Shown: positions 6,950 through 13,551, counted from the stretch's first letter. The stretch is 17,567 nt of DNA from an uncultured Lachnospiraceae bacterium (GCA_902496125.1 CABUZU010000033.1:1-17567), one strand, 5' to 3'. Translations and numbers: made by a program. The notes: generated by a model from the letters alone, not told the origin.

Positions 6950-7638
6950 TTATAAACCTCCCTGAACAACTCATCTACTGATTTCTGTTCAAATTCTCTT
7001 ATCTCATCTACCGTATGATGTAAAATAATCTGTCCGTCTCGAATAAACAATACCTCATCTAATATTGGCTCAATATCGGCAATTAAATGAGTGGATATAA
7101 TAACCGTTGCATTTTCTGAATAATTGCCAATAATCGTATTCAAAATATACTCTCTTGCTGCAGGGTCGATTCCACCAATTGGCTCATCTAGTAGATAAAG
7201 CTCTGCATTACGGCTCATTGCTAAAATAAGCTGTACCTTTTCCTTTGTACCCTTTGAAAGTGTCTTTAACTTCTCTTTTCCATTAATCTCTAAGCGAGCT
7301 AACATCTCCTTTGCCTTCTCTATATCAAAATCTTTATAAAAATCAGCAAACATTTTCACAAGTCCATCAACACTCATCCAATCTGGCAGATAATTCGCAT
7401 CTGGCAAATAAGATACCATACTTCTCGTCTGTGCTCCTGGCTTGATTCCATTAATTAAAATTTCACCCGAGTTTGGCACTAAAAGACCATTTGCTAGTTT
7501 CATCAATGTCGTCTTACCACTTGCATTCGGTCCTAATAGTCCTACAATTCTCCCTCTTTCAATGGATAGTTCAAGTCCATTTAATACTTCTTTCTTCCCA
7601 TATTTTTTCGTAAGTTTATGGCATTCTAATAAACTCAT
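6943..7638 (-). CDS. ABC transporter ATP-binding protein
   Basis: Cytoplasmic ATPase that drives the neighbouring permease. 231 residues. Walker A is GPNASGKT (36-43), the signature is LSKGTKEK (127-134) in place of LSGGQ, Walker B is LYLLDEP (147-153) with catalytic Glu152, a D-loop GGID follows, and the switch His is in STHL (His184). The LSKG variant is common in small exporter ATPases of the YtrB/BcrA kind. The ATG at 7638 has AAAGGAG upstream, formed by the last codons of the gntR gene; only two bases separate the genes. Confidence 0.93.
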   Translation of the reverse strand: MSLLECHKLTKKYGKKEVLNGLELSIERGRIVGLLGPNASGKTTLMKLANGLLVPNSGEILINGIKPGAQTRSMVSYLPDANYLPDWMSVDGLVKMFADFYKDFDIEKAKEMLARLEINGKEKLKTLSKGTKEKVQLILAMSRNAELYLLDEPIGGIDPAAREYILNTIIGNYSENATVIISTHLIADIEPILDEVLFIRDGQIILHHTVDEIREFEQKSVDELFREVYKC

Positions 7639-7640
7639 AT

Positions 7641-8015
7641 CTATTCTCCTTTCATCTGGTCTAGGATCTCATTGATAAAAGATTTTATCTCTTCTTTCTC
7701 AAATCCAATATCCACCATATATTTAATAAACTCTTGTACTCGTTGCGTCGCCATTTCTTTTCGCATTTTATCAATCAACTCCTCATCTTCTGTAATAAAA
7801 CGCCCAGTTGTTCTTTCTGAATGAACAAGTCCTACTCGTTCTAATTCTGACAATGCTCTTTGCATTGTATTCGGATTTACCTTCGCTACTGATGCTAATT
7901 CTCTTACTGATTCTAATTTATCCCCCGGTTTATATTCTCCGGATATAATCATTCGTTGAATTTGTTCAATCAACTGAATATAAATTGCTCTACTGTTATC
8001 AAATCTCCATTCCAT
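7641..8015 (-). CDS. GntR family repressor, YtrA subfamily
   Basis: One-component transcription factor of 124 residues. Winged helix about 8-75: IYIQLIEQIQRMIISGEYKPGDKL, LASVAKVNPNTMQRALSELERVGLV, then TTGRFITED; a short helical C-terminal part (about 80-124) rather than a large effector domain, which is the YtrA layout. I start it at ATG 8015: AGAGGGG lies 8 bases upstream. A GTG at 8024 in the same frame lies inside that ribosome site and is unlikely. It heads the gntR - ATPase - permease unit and very probably represses it through the 34-bp dyad on the promoter. Confidence 0.93.
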   Translation of the reverse strand: MEWRFDNSRAIYIQLIEQIQRMIISGEYKPGDKLESVRELASVAKVNPNTMQRALSELERVGLVHSERTTGRFITEDEELIDKMRKEMATQRVQEFIKYMVDIGFEKEEIKSFINEILDQMKGE

Positions 8016-8033
8016 ATATATCACCCCTCTTCT

Positions 8034-8067
8034 GTATTATTGTATTAACTAATTAATACAATAATAC
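8034..8067. promoter_or_regulatory. 34-bp perfect dyad, probable operator of the GntR (YtrA-type) repressor
   Basis: Two 15-base arms, GTATTATTGTATTAA (8034-8048) and its exact reverse complement TTAATACAATAATAC (8053-8067), separated by CTAA. The right arm covers the -10 hexamer of the gntR promoter and the left arm lies between the start site and the ribosome site. Long palindromes of this kind at the promoter are usual for autoregulated GntR operons; binding is inferred. Confidence 0.75.
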
Positions 8068-8089
8068 TATAATTATTTTAATTTGTCAA
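8061..8089 (-). promoter_or_regulatory. Promoter of the gntR-ABC operon
   Basis: Minus strand: -35 TTGACA (8084-8089, perfect), 17-base spacer, -10 TATTAT (8061-8066). The -10 is inside the right arm of the 34-bp dyad, so bound repressor would block RNA polymerase. Confidence 0.82.
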
Positions 8090-8113
8090 CCTTTTTGACC
8101 CTGGTATCATAAC

Positions 8114-8141
8114 AAAAAAAGGGATATCTTTCGATATCCCT
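8114..8141 (-). terminator. Rho-independent terminator after ptsH
   Basis: Minus strand: AGGGATATC, loop GAAA, GATATCCCT, followed by T6. The stem is 9 bp and perfect, with a GNRA-type tetraloop, and starts 20 bases after the ptsH stop. No T-run follows on the plus strand. Confidence 0.93.
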
Positions 8142-8161
8142 AATAAAAATCAATATTATTC

Positions 8162-8419
8162 TTATAAATTAGCTTTGAAGAAAGCTTCTAATGCAGCGAT
8201 TGCAGCATCTTCATCAGCGCCGTCTGCTTTAACAGTTACTTCTTCGCCCTGTTTTACACCAAGACTCATAACGCCTAATACACCATTAGCTTTAGCAACC
8301 TTACCATCTTTTTCGATAGTAATAGCTGATTCGTATTTTTTAACTTCCTTTACTAAAGTTCCTGCTGGTCTAGCGTGGATTCCCTGTGCATCTGTAATAA
8401 CATAAGAAAACTGTTTCAT
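8162..8419 (-). CDS. ptsH: Phosphocarrier protein HPr, without the regulatory serine
   Basis: HPr passes phosphate from enzyme I to the sugar-specific EII proteins of the PTS. The protein has 85 residues, normal size. The active-site His15 is in GIHARPAG. The second site of Gram-positive HPr, Ser46, which HPr kinase/phosphorylase modifies for catabolite repression, is missing: the region reads KANGVLGVMSLGVKQG and residue 46 is Gly (A44-N45-G46). Ser52 is kept but is not the known site. The strong AGGAGG lies 10 bases before the ATG. It follows fruK by 125 bases and has its own promoter, so it may be transcribed both alone and by read-through from fruR-fruK. Confidence 0.95.
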   Translation of the reverse strand: MKQFSYVITDAQGIHARPAGTLVKEVKKYESAITIEKDGKVAKANGVLGVMSLGVKQGEEVTVKADGADEDAAIAALEAFFKANL

Positions 8420-8484
8420 TTTTTGTTTACCTCCTAAAATAAATAAAATATATGCATAATCTGGGGGTTAATACATAACCATTA

Positions 8485-8499
8485 GTAGTATCATACTAC
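8485..8499. promoter_or_regulatory. 15-bp dyad over the ptsH -10 box
   Basis: GTAGTAT-C-ATACTAC is a perfect inverted repeat with 7-base arms around one base, centred at 8492 on the -10 hexamer. It could be an operator or a chance palindrome; no regulator can be named. Confidence 0.4.
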
Positions 8500-8518
8500 A
8501 AAATAAAAAATTATTCAA
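8490..8518 (-). promoter_or_regulatory. Predicted promoter of ptsH
   Basis: Minus strand: -35 TTGAAT (8513-8518), 17-base spacer, -10 TATGAT (8490-8495). The -35 overlaps the heptamer TGATTGA (8515-8521), which also lies on the -35 of the fruR promoter. Confidence 0.6.
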
Positions 8519-8544
8519 TCAAATTTCTATAAAATTTACGATTA

Positions 8545-9459
8545 TTAGAAGTTAAATTTATGAGCATTGTAAAGAGCTTCTACTTCTTCTTTCGTTGCTA
8601 GCTGGTCTGAGAATGCACTTGCACTACCGGTGCATACACCCATCTTAAATGCTTCTTTATAATCATTAGTCTTTAAATATCCAGCAATAAATCCAGCTAC
8701 CATGGAATCACCAGCACCTACAGAGTTCTTTACCTTACCCTTAGGAGCTTCTGTCTCATATACATCGCCATCTTCTGTTACTAAAACAGCACCATCACCA
8801 GCCATAGAAACAATTACATTTCTAGCACCTTTTTCTTGTAATTTCTTCGCATAAGTGATAACATCTTTCTTTTCAGTAAGAGTTACACCAAAAATTTCAC
8901 CAAGTTCATGGTTGTTTGGTTTAATTACAAATGGATGATATTCTAATACATTCATTAATAAGTCACAAGTAGCATCTACTGCAAATCTTAACTTCTTATC
9001 TTTGAAATATTTCATAATATCCATATAGATAGAACTTGGCATAACAGATGGAATACTTCCTGCAAGTACTACAACATCGCCTTCATTTAAAGTATCTAAT
9101 TTATCATATAATTTCTTGATATCTTCTTCTTTAATTGCAGGTCCCATACCATTGATTTCACTTTCTTCATCGGAACGAAGCTTCACATTGATACGAGACA
9201 TTCCTTCTGAAATTTCAATAAAGTCTGTCTTAATGCCTTGTTCATTTAATAAACGTTTGATTTCTTCGCCTGTAAATCCTGCCAAGAAACCAAGCGCTGT
9301 ACTTTCTACACCAAGATTGCTTAAAACGATGGAAACATTAATTCCTTTACCACCAGCAAACATAAGCTCTGTATTGGTACGGTTTACCTTACCTGTTTCA
9401 AAATGTTCAACGGATACGATGTAATCCAATGATGGATTAAAAGTTACTGTGTAAATCAT
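8545..9459 (-). CDS. fruK: 1-phosphofructokinase (PfkB family)
   Basis: Phosphorylates fructose 1-phosphate to fructose 1,6-bisphosphate using ATP. It has 304 residues, as expected. The opening MIYTVTFNPSLDYIV is the FruK/LacC/PfkB signature start; AGGKGINVS (35-43) is the PfkB motif 1 region and GAGDSMVAGF (248-257) is motif 2 with catalytic Asp251. A tagatose-6-phosphate kinase cannot be fully excluded from sequence alone, but the fruR-fruK pairing favours FruK. The ATG at 9459 has GAGGTGA upstream and overlaps fruR by 23 bases, so translation is coupled. No fructose EII gene (fruA) follows; ptsH is next. Confidence 0.92.
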   Translation of the reverse strand: MIYTVTFNPSLDYIVSVEHFETGKVNRTNTELMFAGGKGINVSIVLSNLGVESTALGFLAGFTGEEIKRLLNEQGIKTDFIEISEGMSRINVKLRSDEESEINGMGPAIKEEDIKKLYDKLDTLNEGDVVVLAGSIPSVMPSSIYMDIMKYFKDKKLRFAVDATCDLLMNVLEYHPFVIKPNNHELGEIFGVTLTEKKDVITYAKKLQEKGARNVIVSMAGDGAVLVTEDGDVYETEAPKGKVKNSVGAGDSMVAGFIAGYLKTNDYKEAFKMGVCTGSASAFSDQLATKEEVEALYNAHKFNF

Positions 9460-10204
9460 CTTTCTTCACCTCAATAATATTTTTGTAGTTCAAATAGACT
9501 TCATTATCTATCTGAGTTGTTATAATAGTAGCACTGGTAAAACCTGAAAATGTTATACTTGATATTTTAGAAAATTTACTGGGGTCTGATAAAATATAAC
9601 ACTCTCTACAGTTCTCCATTGCTTTTTTCTTAACCATTGCTTCTTTGACATCTGGAGTACTAAATCCTCTCGAAATACTGACTCCATTTGTTCCCCAAAA
9701 ACCTTTTGTAAAATTATATTTTGATAAACTCTCTACTGCTTCTACACCTACAATTGCCTCGGTTGTCGATTTAAATTCACCACCTAATATATAGACAGTA
9801 TAACCTGCTTGCGATAATTTCTTCGCATGACCTACTGCATTCGTAACAAATGTAATATCCTTTTCTGTCAAAAAATCAATCACAAGCTCTGTTGTAGTGC
9901 CAGCATCAAGATATACAAAATCATTCTTCTCTAGCAGTGAAGCTGCATATGCTGCAATCTGATTCTTCTCTTCTAAGTTTCTTTCTTTTCGAAGAATTAC
10001 AGAATCATCTCTTGTATCGTATGAATTTAACGATAGTGCTCCACCACGAACCTTAATTAATTTGTTACTACGGTGCAAAGCAGCTAAATCTCTACGCACT
10101 GTAGATTCAGAAGCTTGTAATACAGACATCAATTGTCCGATGGAAACGCTTTTATTGCGTTCTACTAATTCAAGAATCTTTTTAAATCTTTCTTCTGTTA
10201 ACAT
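9437..10204 (-). CDS. fruR: DeoR family regulator of the fructose genes
   Basis: DeoR-type repressor of 255 residues. N-terminal helix-turn-helix about 3-57 (MLTEERFKKILELVERNKSV, ASESTVRRDLAALHRSNKLI, VRGGALSL); C-terminal DeoR sensor domain about 75-235 with YLDAGTTTELVIDFL, VTNAVGHAKKL, GTNGVSISRGFSTPDVKEA and YILSDPSKF, which binds a sugar phosphate in relatives (fructose 1-phosphate for FruR). The ATG at 10204 has GAGGT 7 bases upstream. First gene of fruR-fruK(-ptsH); it probably represses itself through the phased TCA array. Confidence 0.9.
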   Translation of the reverse strand: MLTEERFKKILELVERNKSVSIGQLMSVLQASESTVRRDLAALHRSNKLIKVRGGALSLNSYDTRDDSVILRKERNLEEKNQIAAYAASLLEKNDFVYLDAGTTTELVIDFLTEKDITFVTNAVGHAKKLSQAGYTVYILGGEFKSTTEAIVGVEAVESLSKYNFTKGFWGTNGVSISRGFSTPDVKEAMVKKKAMENCRECYILSDPSKFSKISSITFSGFTSATIITTQIDNEVYLNYKNIIEVKKDDLHSNF

Positions 10205-10230
10205 CTCATTACCTCTTCATTTATGGCTTT

Positions 10231-10259
10231 ATCATACCACCACTTTCATTCAAAATCAA
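10231..10259 (-). promoter_or_regulatory. Promoter of fruR-fruK
   Basis: Minus strand: -35 TTGATT (10254-10259), 17-base spacer, -10 TATGAT (10231-10236) preceded by TGG (extended -10). The -35 lies inside the phased repeat array, so repressor binding there would block polymerase. Confidence 0.7.
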
Positions 10260-10302
10260 TCATTTTATTTCAAAATCTTTCACAAACTTTCATTATCATT
10301 CA
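10246..10302. repeat. 10-bp phased TCA array, probable FruR operator
   Basis: TCA occurs at 10250, 10260, 10270, 10280, 10290 and 10300, exactly 10 bases apart; extra TCAs at 10246, 10256 and 10296 make heptamers TCATTCA, TCAATCA and TCATTCA. On the minus strand these read TGAAAG or TGAWTGA. Direct repeats at helical spacing are typical of DeoR-family operators; binding by FruR is inferred. The array covers the fruR -35 and ends about 80 bases before spoVAD. Confidence 0.65.
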
Positions 10303-10314
10303 ACCCAATTTTCT

Positions 10315-10344
10315 GTTATAAATTTCTAAAAATCGCAGATACTA
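10315..10344 (+). promoter_or_regulatory. Weak candidate sporulation (sigma-G-like) promoter for spoVAD
   Basis: GATACTA at 10338-10344 is one base from the sigma-G -10 form CATACTA, with GTTATA 17 bases upstream as a poor -35. Expected from the forespore role of spoVA genes, but the match is weak. A small 5-bp dyad AGTTC/GAACT lies at 10353-10368. Confidence 0.25.
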
Positions 10345-10381
10345 CTATAAAAAGTTCGAAAAAGAACTAGAAAGGAAGATT

Positions 10382-11392
10382 ATGCAACAAGGAAAATCAA
10401 GTCTTAAGTTTACTACAGAACCTCAAATTATTGGTCTTTGTTCTGTAGTAGGTAAAAAAGAAGGTGAAGGACCTTATGGAACTTTATTTGACCAAGTAGA
10501 AAATGATCCCCTATTTGGTACAGATACTTGGGAAAAAGCAGAAAGTGCGATGCAAAAACGAGCACTCTCTTGTGCAATTAAAGACGCTGGTATTCGAAAT
10601 AAAGATATCAGATATCTATTTGCTGGCGACTTACTTGGACAGCTTATTGCTACCTCATTTGGTGTAATAGACCTACAAATCCCCTTTTTTGGTCTTTATG
10701 GCGCTTGTTCTACTATGGGAGAGTCTCTTTGTCTTAGTGCAATGTGCATTGACAGTCAAAATGCTAACTACTGTGCTGCTATGGCCTCTAGCCACTATGC
10801 GAGTGCTGAAAAACAATTTCGTTTTCCCCTCGATTATGGAAATCAACGTCCGTTTTCTTCTACTTGGACAGTTACTGGTACAGGTGCCGTCATTTTAGGT
10901 CATAAAAATGGCTATGCTAAAATCACCGGTGCAACGATTGGTAAAATCATTGATTTTGGTGTACAAGATTCTATGAACATGGGAGCAGCCATGGCACCTG
11001 CTGCCTGTGATACCATTGTTCGCCATATGAAGGATTTTAGCCGAAAACCCGATTATTATGATCAAATTATTACTGGAGACCTTGGAATTGTTGGCAAGAA
11101 AATTTTACTAGATCTCTTAGGGGATGAACAAATCGATATTTCTTCTAATCATATGGACTGTGGAATTGAGATTTATAATCACGAAAAACAAGATACTCAT
11201 GCTGGTGGCAGTGGTTGCGGTTGTTCTGCCGCTCTCTTATGCGCTTTTATTGTCAAAAAATTAAAGCGCAAGGAATGGAAACGAGTTTTATTTATTCCGA
11301 CTGGGGCCCTACTCTCTCCTACTAGTTTTAATGAAGGACAAAGCGTTCCAGGTATTGCACATGCAGTTGTATTAGAATCCCCCGATGAATAA
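10382..11392 (+). CDS. spoVAD: Stage V sporulation protein AD
   Basis: Part of the SpoVA channel that moves dipicolinic acid and calcium into the developing spore and out at germination; SpoVAD sits on the spore inner membrane and binds dipicolinate in B. subtilis. It has 336 residues, full length. The fold is thiolase-like: FFGLYGACSTMGESLCLSA has Cys109 at the place of the thiolase cysteine, MASSHYASAEKQFRFPLDYG and TGTGAVILG follow, with a C-terminal HAGGSGCGCSAALL and FIPTGALLSPTSFNEG. The ATG at 10382 has AAAGGAAG 3-5 bases upstream. It is followed by spoVAE 12 bases later. spoVAC, usually just upstream, is absent; the neighbour is the divergent fruR. Confidence 0.96.
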   Translation: MQQGKSSLKFTTEPQIIGLCSVVGKKEGEGPYGTLFDQVENDPLFGTDTWEKAESAMQKRALSCAIKDAGIRNKDIRYLFAGDLLGQLIATSFGVIDLQIPFFGLYGACSTMGESLCLSAMCIDSQNANYCAAMASSHYASAEKQFRFPLDYGNQRPFSSTWTVTGTGAVILGHKNGYAKITGATIGKIIDFGVQDSMNMGAAMAPAACDTIVRHMKDFSRKPDYYDQIITGDLGIVGKKILLDLLGDEQIDISSNHMDCGIEIYNHEKQDTHAGGSGCGCSAALLCAFIVKKLKRKEWKRVLFIPTGALLSPTSFNEGQSVPGIAHAVVLESPDE

Positions 11393-11404
11393 AAAGGAGG
11401 AATT

Positions 11405-11752
11405 ATGGTAAAAGCATTTCTAGTTGGTGGTGCTATCTGTGCCATCGTTCAAATTTTTATGGATAAAACGAAATGGATGCCTGGTCGTATTATGGTAGGA
11501 TTAGTTGTAATCGGCTGTATTTTAGGATTTTTAGGCATTTATGAACCTTTTGTAGAATGGGCTGGTGCTGGTGCAAGCGTTCCACTCCTTGGATTTGGAA
11601 ACACCTTATTTAAAGGTGTAAAAGAAGCGATTCAAACGGATGGATTTTTAGGCATCTTTACAGGAGGATTAACTGCTAGCAGTGCAGGAATTACTGCCGC
11701 CCTTGTATTTGGCTATCTTGCTGCTCTAATTTTTAAACCTAAGATAGATTAA
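11405..11752 (+). CDS. spoVAE: Stage V sporulation protein AE
   Basis: Small membrane protein of the spore inner-membrane SpoVA channel. 115 residues with hydrophobic segments about 3-18, 27-45, 56-66 and 83-110. Typical stretches are FLVGGAICAIVQI, PGRIMVGLVVIG and the GFLGIFTGGLTASSAGITAALVFGYLAALIF end, where the small-residue-rich segment is characteristic of the family. The ATG at 11405 has AAAAGGAGG upstream, 12 bases after the spoVAD stop. No clear terminator follows; the 140-base gap to the transpeptidase gene has only a short AACTT/AAGTT dyad and a T9 run. Confidence 0.95.
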   Translation: MVKAFLVGGAICAIVQIFMDKTKWMPGRIMVGLVVIGCILGFLGIYEPFVEWAGAGASVPLLGFGNTLFKGVKEAIQTDGFLGIFTGGLTASSAGITAALVFGYLAALIFKPKID

Positions 11753-11820
11753 GAAATCTTTACAAATATATTAAAAACTTGATAAGTTCCAATTAAATAC
11801 ATGGTTTTTCTTGTTTTTTT

Positions 11821-11848
11821 TTACTTTCTGTGGTAGGATTTATAGAAT
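11821..11848 (+). promoter_or_regulatory. Candidate promoter of the L,D-transpeptidase gene
   Basis: TTACTT (11821-11826), 16-base spacer, TAGAAT (11843-11848), about 50-70 bases before the starts. Plausible but far from consensus. Confidence 0.3.
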
Positions 11849-11897
11849 CTTGAAATTATAAATCTTCGACAAAGAAAAGCAAAGAAAGGAGAATGCC

Positions 11898-11939
11898 ATG
11901 TATTTCATGGCAAACAGATATGGAAGAAGAATTAAATAA
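11898..11939 (+). other. 13-codon ORF overlapping the start of the transpeptidase gene
   Basis: ATG at 11898 lies 6 bases after GGAG of AAAGGAG (11885-11891), the ideal distance, and opens a frame reading MYFMANRYGRRIK then TAA at 11937-11939. It is in a different frame from the transpeptidase, whose best start (11920) lies inside it. It may be a translated leader whose stop lets ribosomes restart at 11920, or the ribosome site may work imperfectly for another start. Confidence 0.35.
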
Positions 11940-13344
11940 CGCTGAACCTAAGAAGGGTTCTAATAAGAAAAAAGCTCTGATCGCTACTGGAGCTGTAGTA
12001 GTTGCATTAGGCGTTGTCTATGGTGTTGGTGCTTGGTACTTTACAGACCATTTTCAGGTAAATACTAAAATTAATGGAATGAATTGCACTGGTAAAACAG
12101 TAGATGAAGTAAAAACAATGATTAGCGACTCCATCACTGATTATAAATTAGATGTTGTACAAAGAAACAATGTTACAGAAACTATCGTTGGTAAAGATAT
12201 TGACCTTGCAATGGTCTATGATTCTACTTTAGATGATGCAAAAAATGCACAAAATGCTTTTGCATGGCCAGTTTCTATCTTCTCTCCACAAAAGGTTGAT
12301 GTACAGATGACTGTTTCTTATGATGAAGATAAATTAAAAGCAATTGAAGATGGTATGGATTTATTTAATACCGATAAGATTCAAAAACCAATTAGTGCTT
12401 GCATTTCTGATTATAATTCAGAAACGGGATATACCATTGTTGCTGAAAACATTGGTAATAAACCAAAGAAGAAAAAGACCGTTGCTTCAATTAAAGAAGC
12501 CATTGATAGTTTAACTCCTACATTAGATGTTGATAAATCTGGTCTTTATGCAGAACCTGCAGTTTATGCTAATAACGAGAAATTAATTGCATTATGCGAT
12601 AAGCTAAATAAATACATAAAAACTGAAATCACCTATAAATTCGGTAATGAAAAAGAAAAGCTTACTGCTAAGACCTTCAACGAATGGCTAGATATCGATG
12701 ATACAAAGAAATTTAGCATAACTGTTAACGAAGAAAAAGCTGCTGCTTATGTTAAAAGCCTAGCTTCTGCACATGATACGATTTGGAGAAAACATACCTT
12801 TAAGACTCACAGTGGTAAGACTATCGAAATCACAAGAGGTGACTATGGTTGGTGGACAAATCAAACTGAAACTACAGCTGAACTTATTAAAGCTTTAGAT
12901 AACTTTGAATCTGGCGAAAAAAAGGTTGTTTATAAACAAGAAGCTGCTTCTTATAAGAAGGGAAATGACTATGGCAATACTTATGCTGAAGTAAACTTAG
13001 GTGCACAGTATATGTACTTTGTTAAAGATGGTAAAGTTGTAATGTCTAGTTCTTTTGTTTCTGGTAATGTAAGTACAGGTCATGCAACTCCTAGCGGAAT
13101 CTACAGCGTTACTTATAAAAAACCTGGTCAGAGAATGGTTGGTGCTGACTATGATGTAATGACAAGCTTCTGGATGCCATTTAATGGAAATATCGGTTTC
13201 CATGATGCAACTTGGAGAAAGAGCTTTGGTGGAAGCCTTTATAAAACAAGAGGTTCTCACGGATGTGTCAATATGCCTTACAGTGCAGCCAAAAGATTAT
13301 ATAGTTTAATTAGCAAGGGCGATCCTGTTATTTGTTATTATTAA
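11920..13344 (+). CDS. Membrane-anchored L,D-transpeptidase (YkuD) with peptidoglycan-binding domains
   Basis: Cross-links peptidoglycan stems by the 3-3 reaction outside the cell. From ATG 11920 it has 474 residues: charged cytoplasmic tail (1-18), one membrane anchor (about 19-41, ALIATGAVVVALGVVYGVGA), two repeat regions of the PG_binding_4 kind (about 70-180 and 225-335), then a YkuD catalytic domain (about 355-474). The catalytic motif is RGSHGCVNMP with His447 and Cys449; GFHDATW supplies another conserved His, and HATPSGIYSV is the usual YkuD lead-in. The start is uncertain: an in-frame ATG at 11893 is one base from the AAAGGAG site (too close), while 11920 is 28 bases away. Terminated by a strong hairpin. 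A role in spore cortex is possible from the neighbours but not shown. Confidence 0.9.
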   Translation: MEEELNNAEPKKGSNKKKALIATGAVVVALGVVYGVGAWYFTDHFQVNTKINGMNCTGKTVDEVKTMISDSITDYKLDVVQRNNVTETIVGKDIDLAMVYDSTLDDAKNAQNAFAWPVSIFSPQKVDVQMTVSYDEDKLKAIEDGMDLFNTDKIQKPISACISDYNSETGYTIVAENIGNKPKKKKTVASIKEAIDSLTPTLDVDKSGLYAEPAVYANNEKLIALCDKLNKYIKTEITYKFGNEKEKLTAKTFNEWLDIDDTKKFSITVNEEKAAAYVKSLASAHDTIWRKHTFKTHSGKTIEITRGDYGWWTNQTETTAELIKALDNFESGEKKVVYKQEAASYKKGNDYGNTYAEVNLGAQYMYFVKDGKVVMSSSFVSGNVSTGHATPSGIYSVTYKKPGQRMVGADYDVMTSFWMPFNGNIGFHDATWRKSFGGSLYKTRGSHGCVNMPYSAAKRLYSLISKGDPVICYY

Positions 13345-13349
13345 AAACT

Positions 13350-13378
13350 AACTCCTCCATCTTATGAATGGGGGAGTT
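13350..13378. terminator. Terminator after the transpeptidase gene, likely bidirectional
   Basis: AACTCCTCCAT, 7-base loop, ATGGGGGAGTT: 11 bp with one U-G wobble on the plus strand, followed by TTCTAGTTATTCT. On the minus strand the stem is followed by AGTTTTTAATAA, so it could also stop leftward transcription; there the wobble becomes an A-C mismatch. Confidence 0.8.
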
Positions 13379-13384
13379 TTCTAG

Positions 13385-13444
13385 TTATTCTATTTCTCTT
13401 CCACAACGTCTACAGCACTTTGTTCCTGCTTTTTTATATGTCAT
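13385..13444 (-). other. Tiny cysteine-containing ORF (19 codons), coding status unclear
   Basis: ATG at 13444 to TAA at 13385 reads MTYKKAGTKCCRRCGREIE, which looks like half of a zinc ribbon (CC-x2-C with many basic residues). An in-frame TAG lies three codons upstream, so it cannot be longer at that end. The terminator hairpin begins 6 bases after its stop. No good ribosome site is visible (only GATAAAG). It may be a remnant of a small zinc-ribbon gene, a real tiny protein, or chance. Confidence 0.2.
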
Positions 13445-13506
13445 CTTTATCTAGTTTAACTATCTTATCAATGTAAATAGTACATAAATATATAGTAAAA
13501 TTACAC

Positions 13507-13539
13507 AAATAGATGAATTTTACAAAATTTTATCTATTT
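13507..13539. promoter_or_regulatory. AT-only dyad upstream of the ilvB promoter, CodY-like core
   Basis: AAATAGAT (13507-13514) pairs with ATCTATTT (13532-13539), and inside it AATTTT-AC-AAAATT forms a second dyad; T8 (13537-13544) follows. The core resembles the CodY box AATTTTCWGAAAATT with about four mismatches. CodY commonly controls ilv genes in Firmicutes. It could instead be an AU-rich backup terminator. The rest of 13379-13551 holds nothing else I can support beyond the tiny minus-strand ORF. Confidence 0.3.
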
Positions 13540-13551
13540 TTTTTAATATTG

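Noticed and set aside
9116..9424. 102-codon plus-strand ORF inside fruK
   Set aside because: Antisense shadow of the strongly supported fruK; Ser/Leu/Pro-rich and without family resemblance.
11776..11788. AACTT-GAT-AAGTT as spoVAE terminator
   Set aside because: Only 5 pairs with a 3-base loop, and the T-run is about 20 bases further on.
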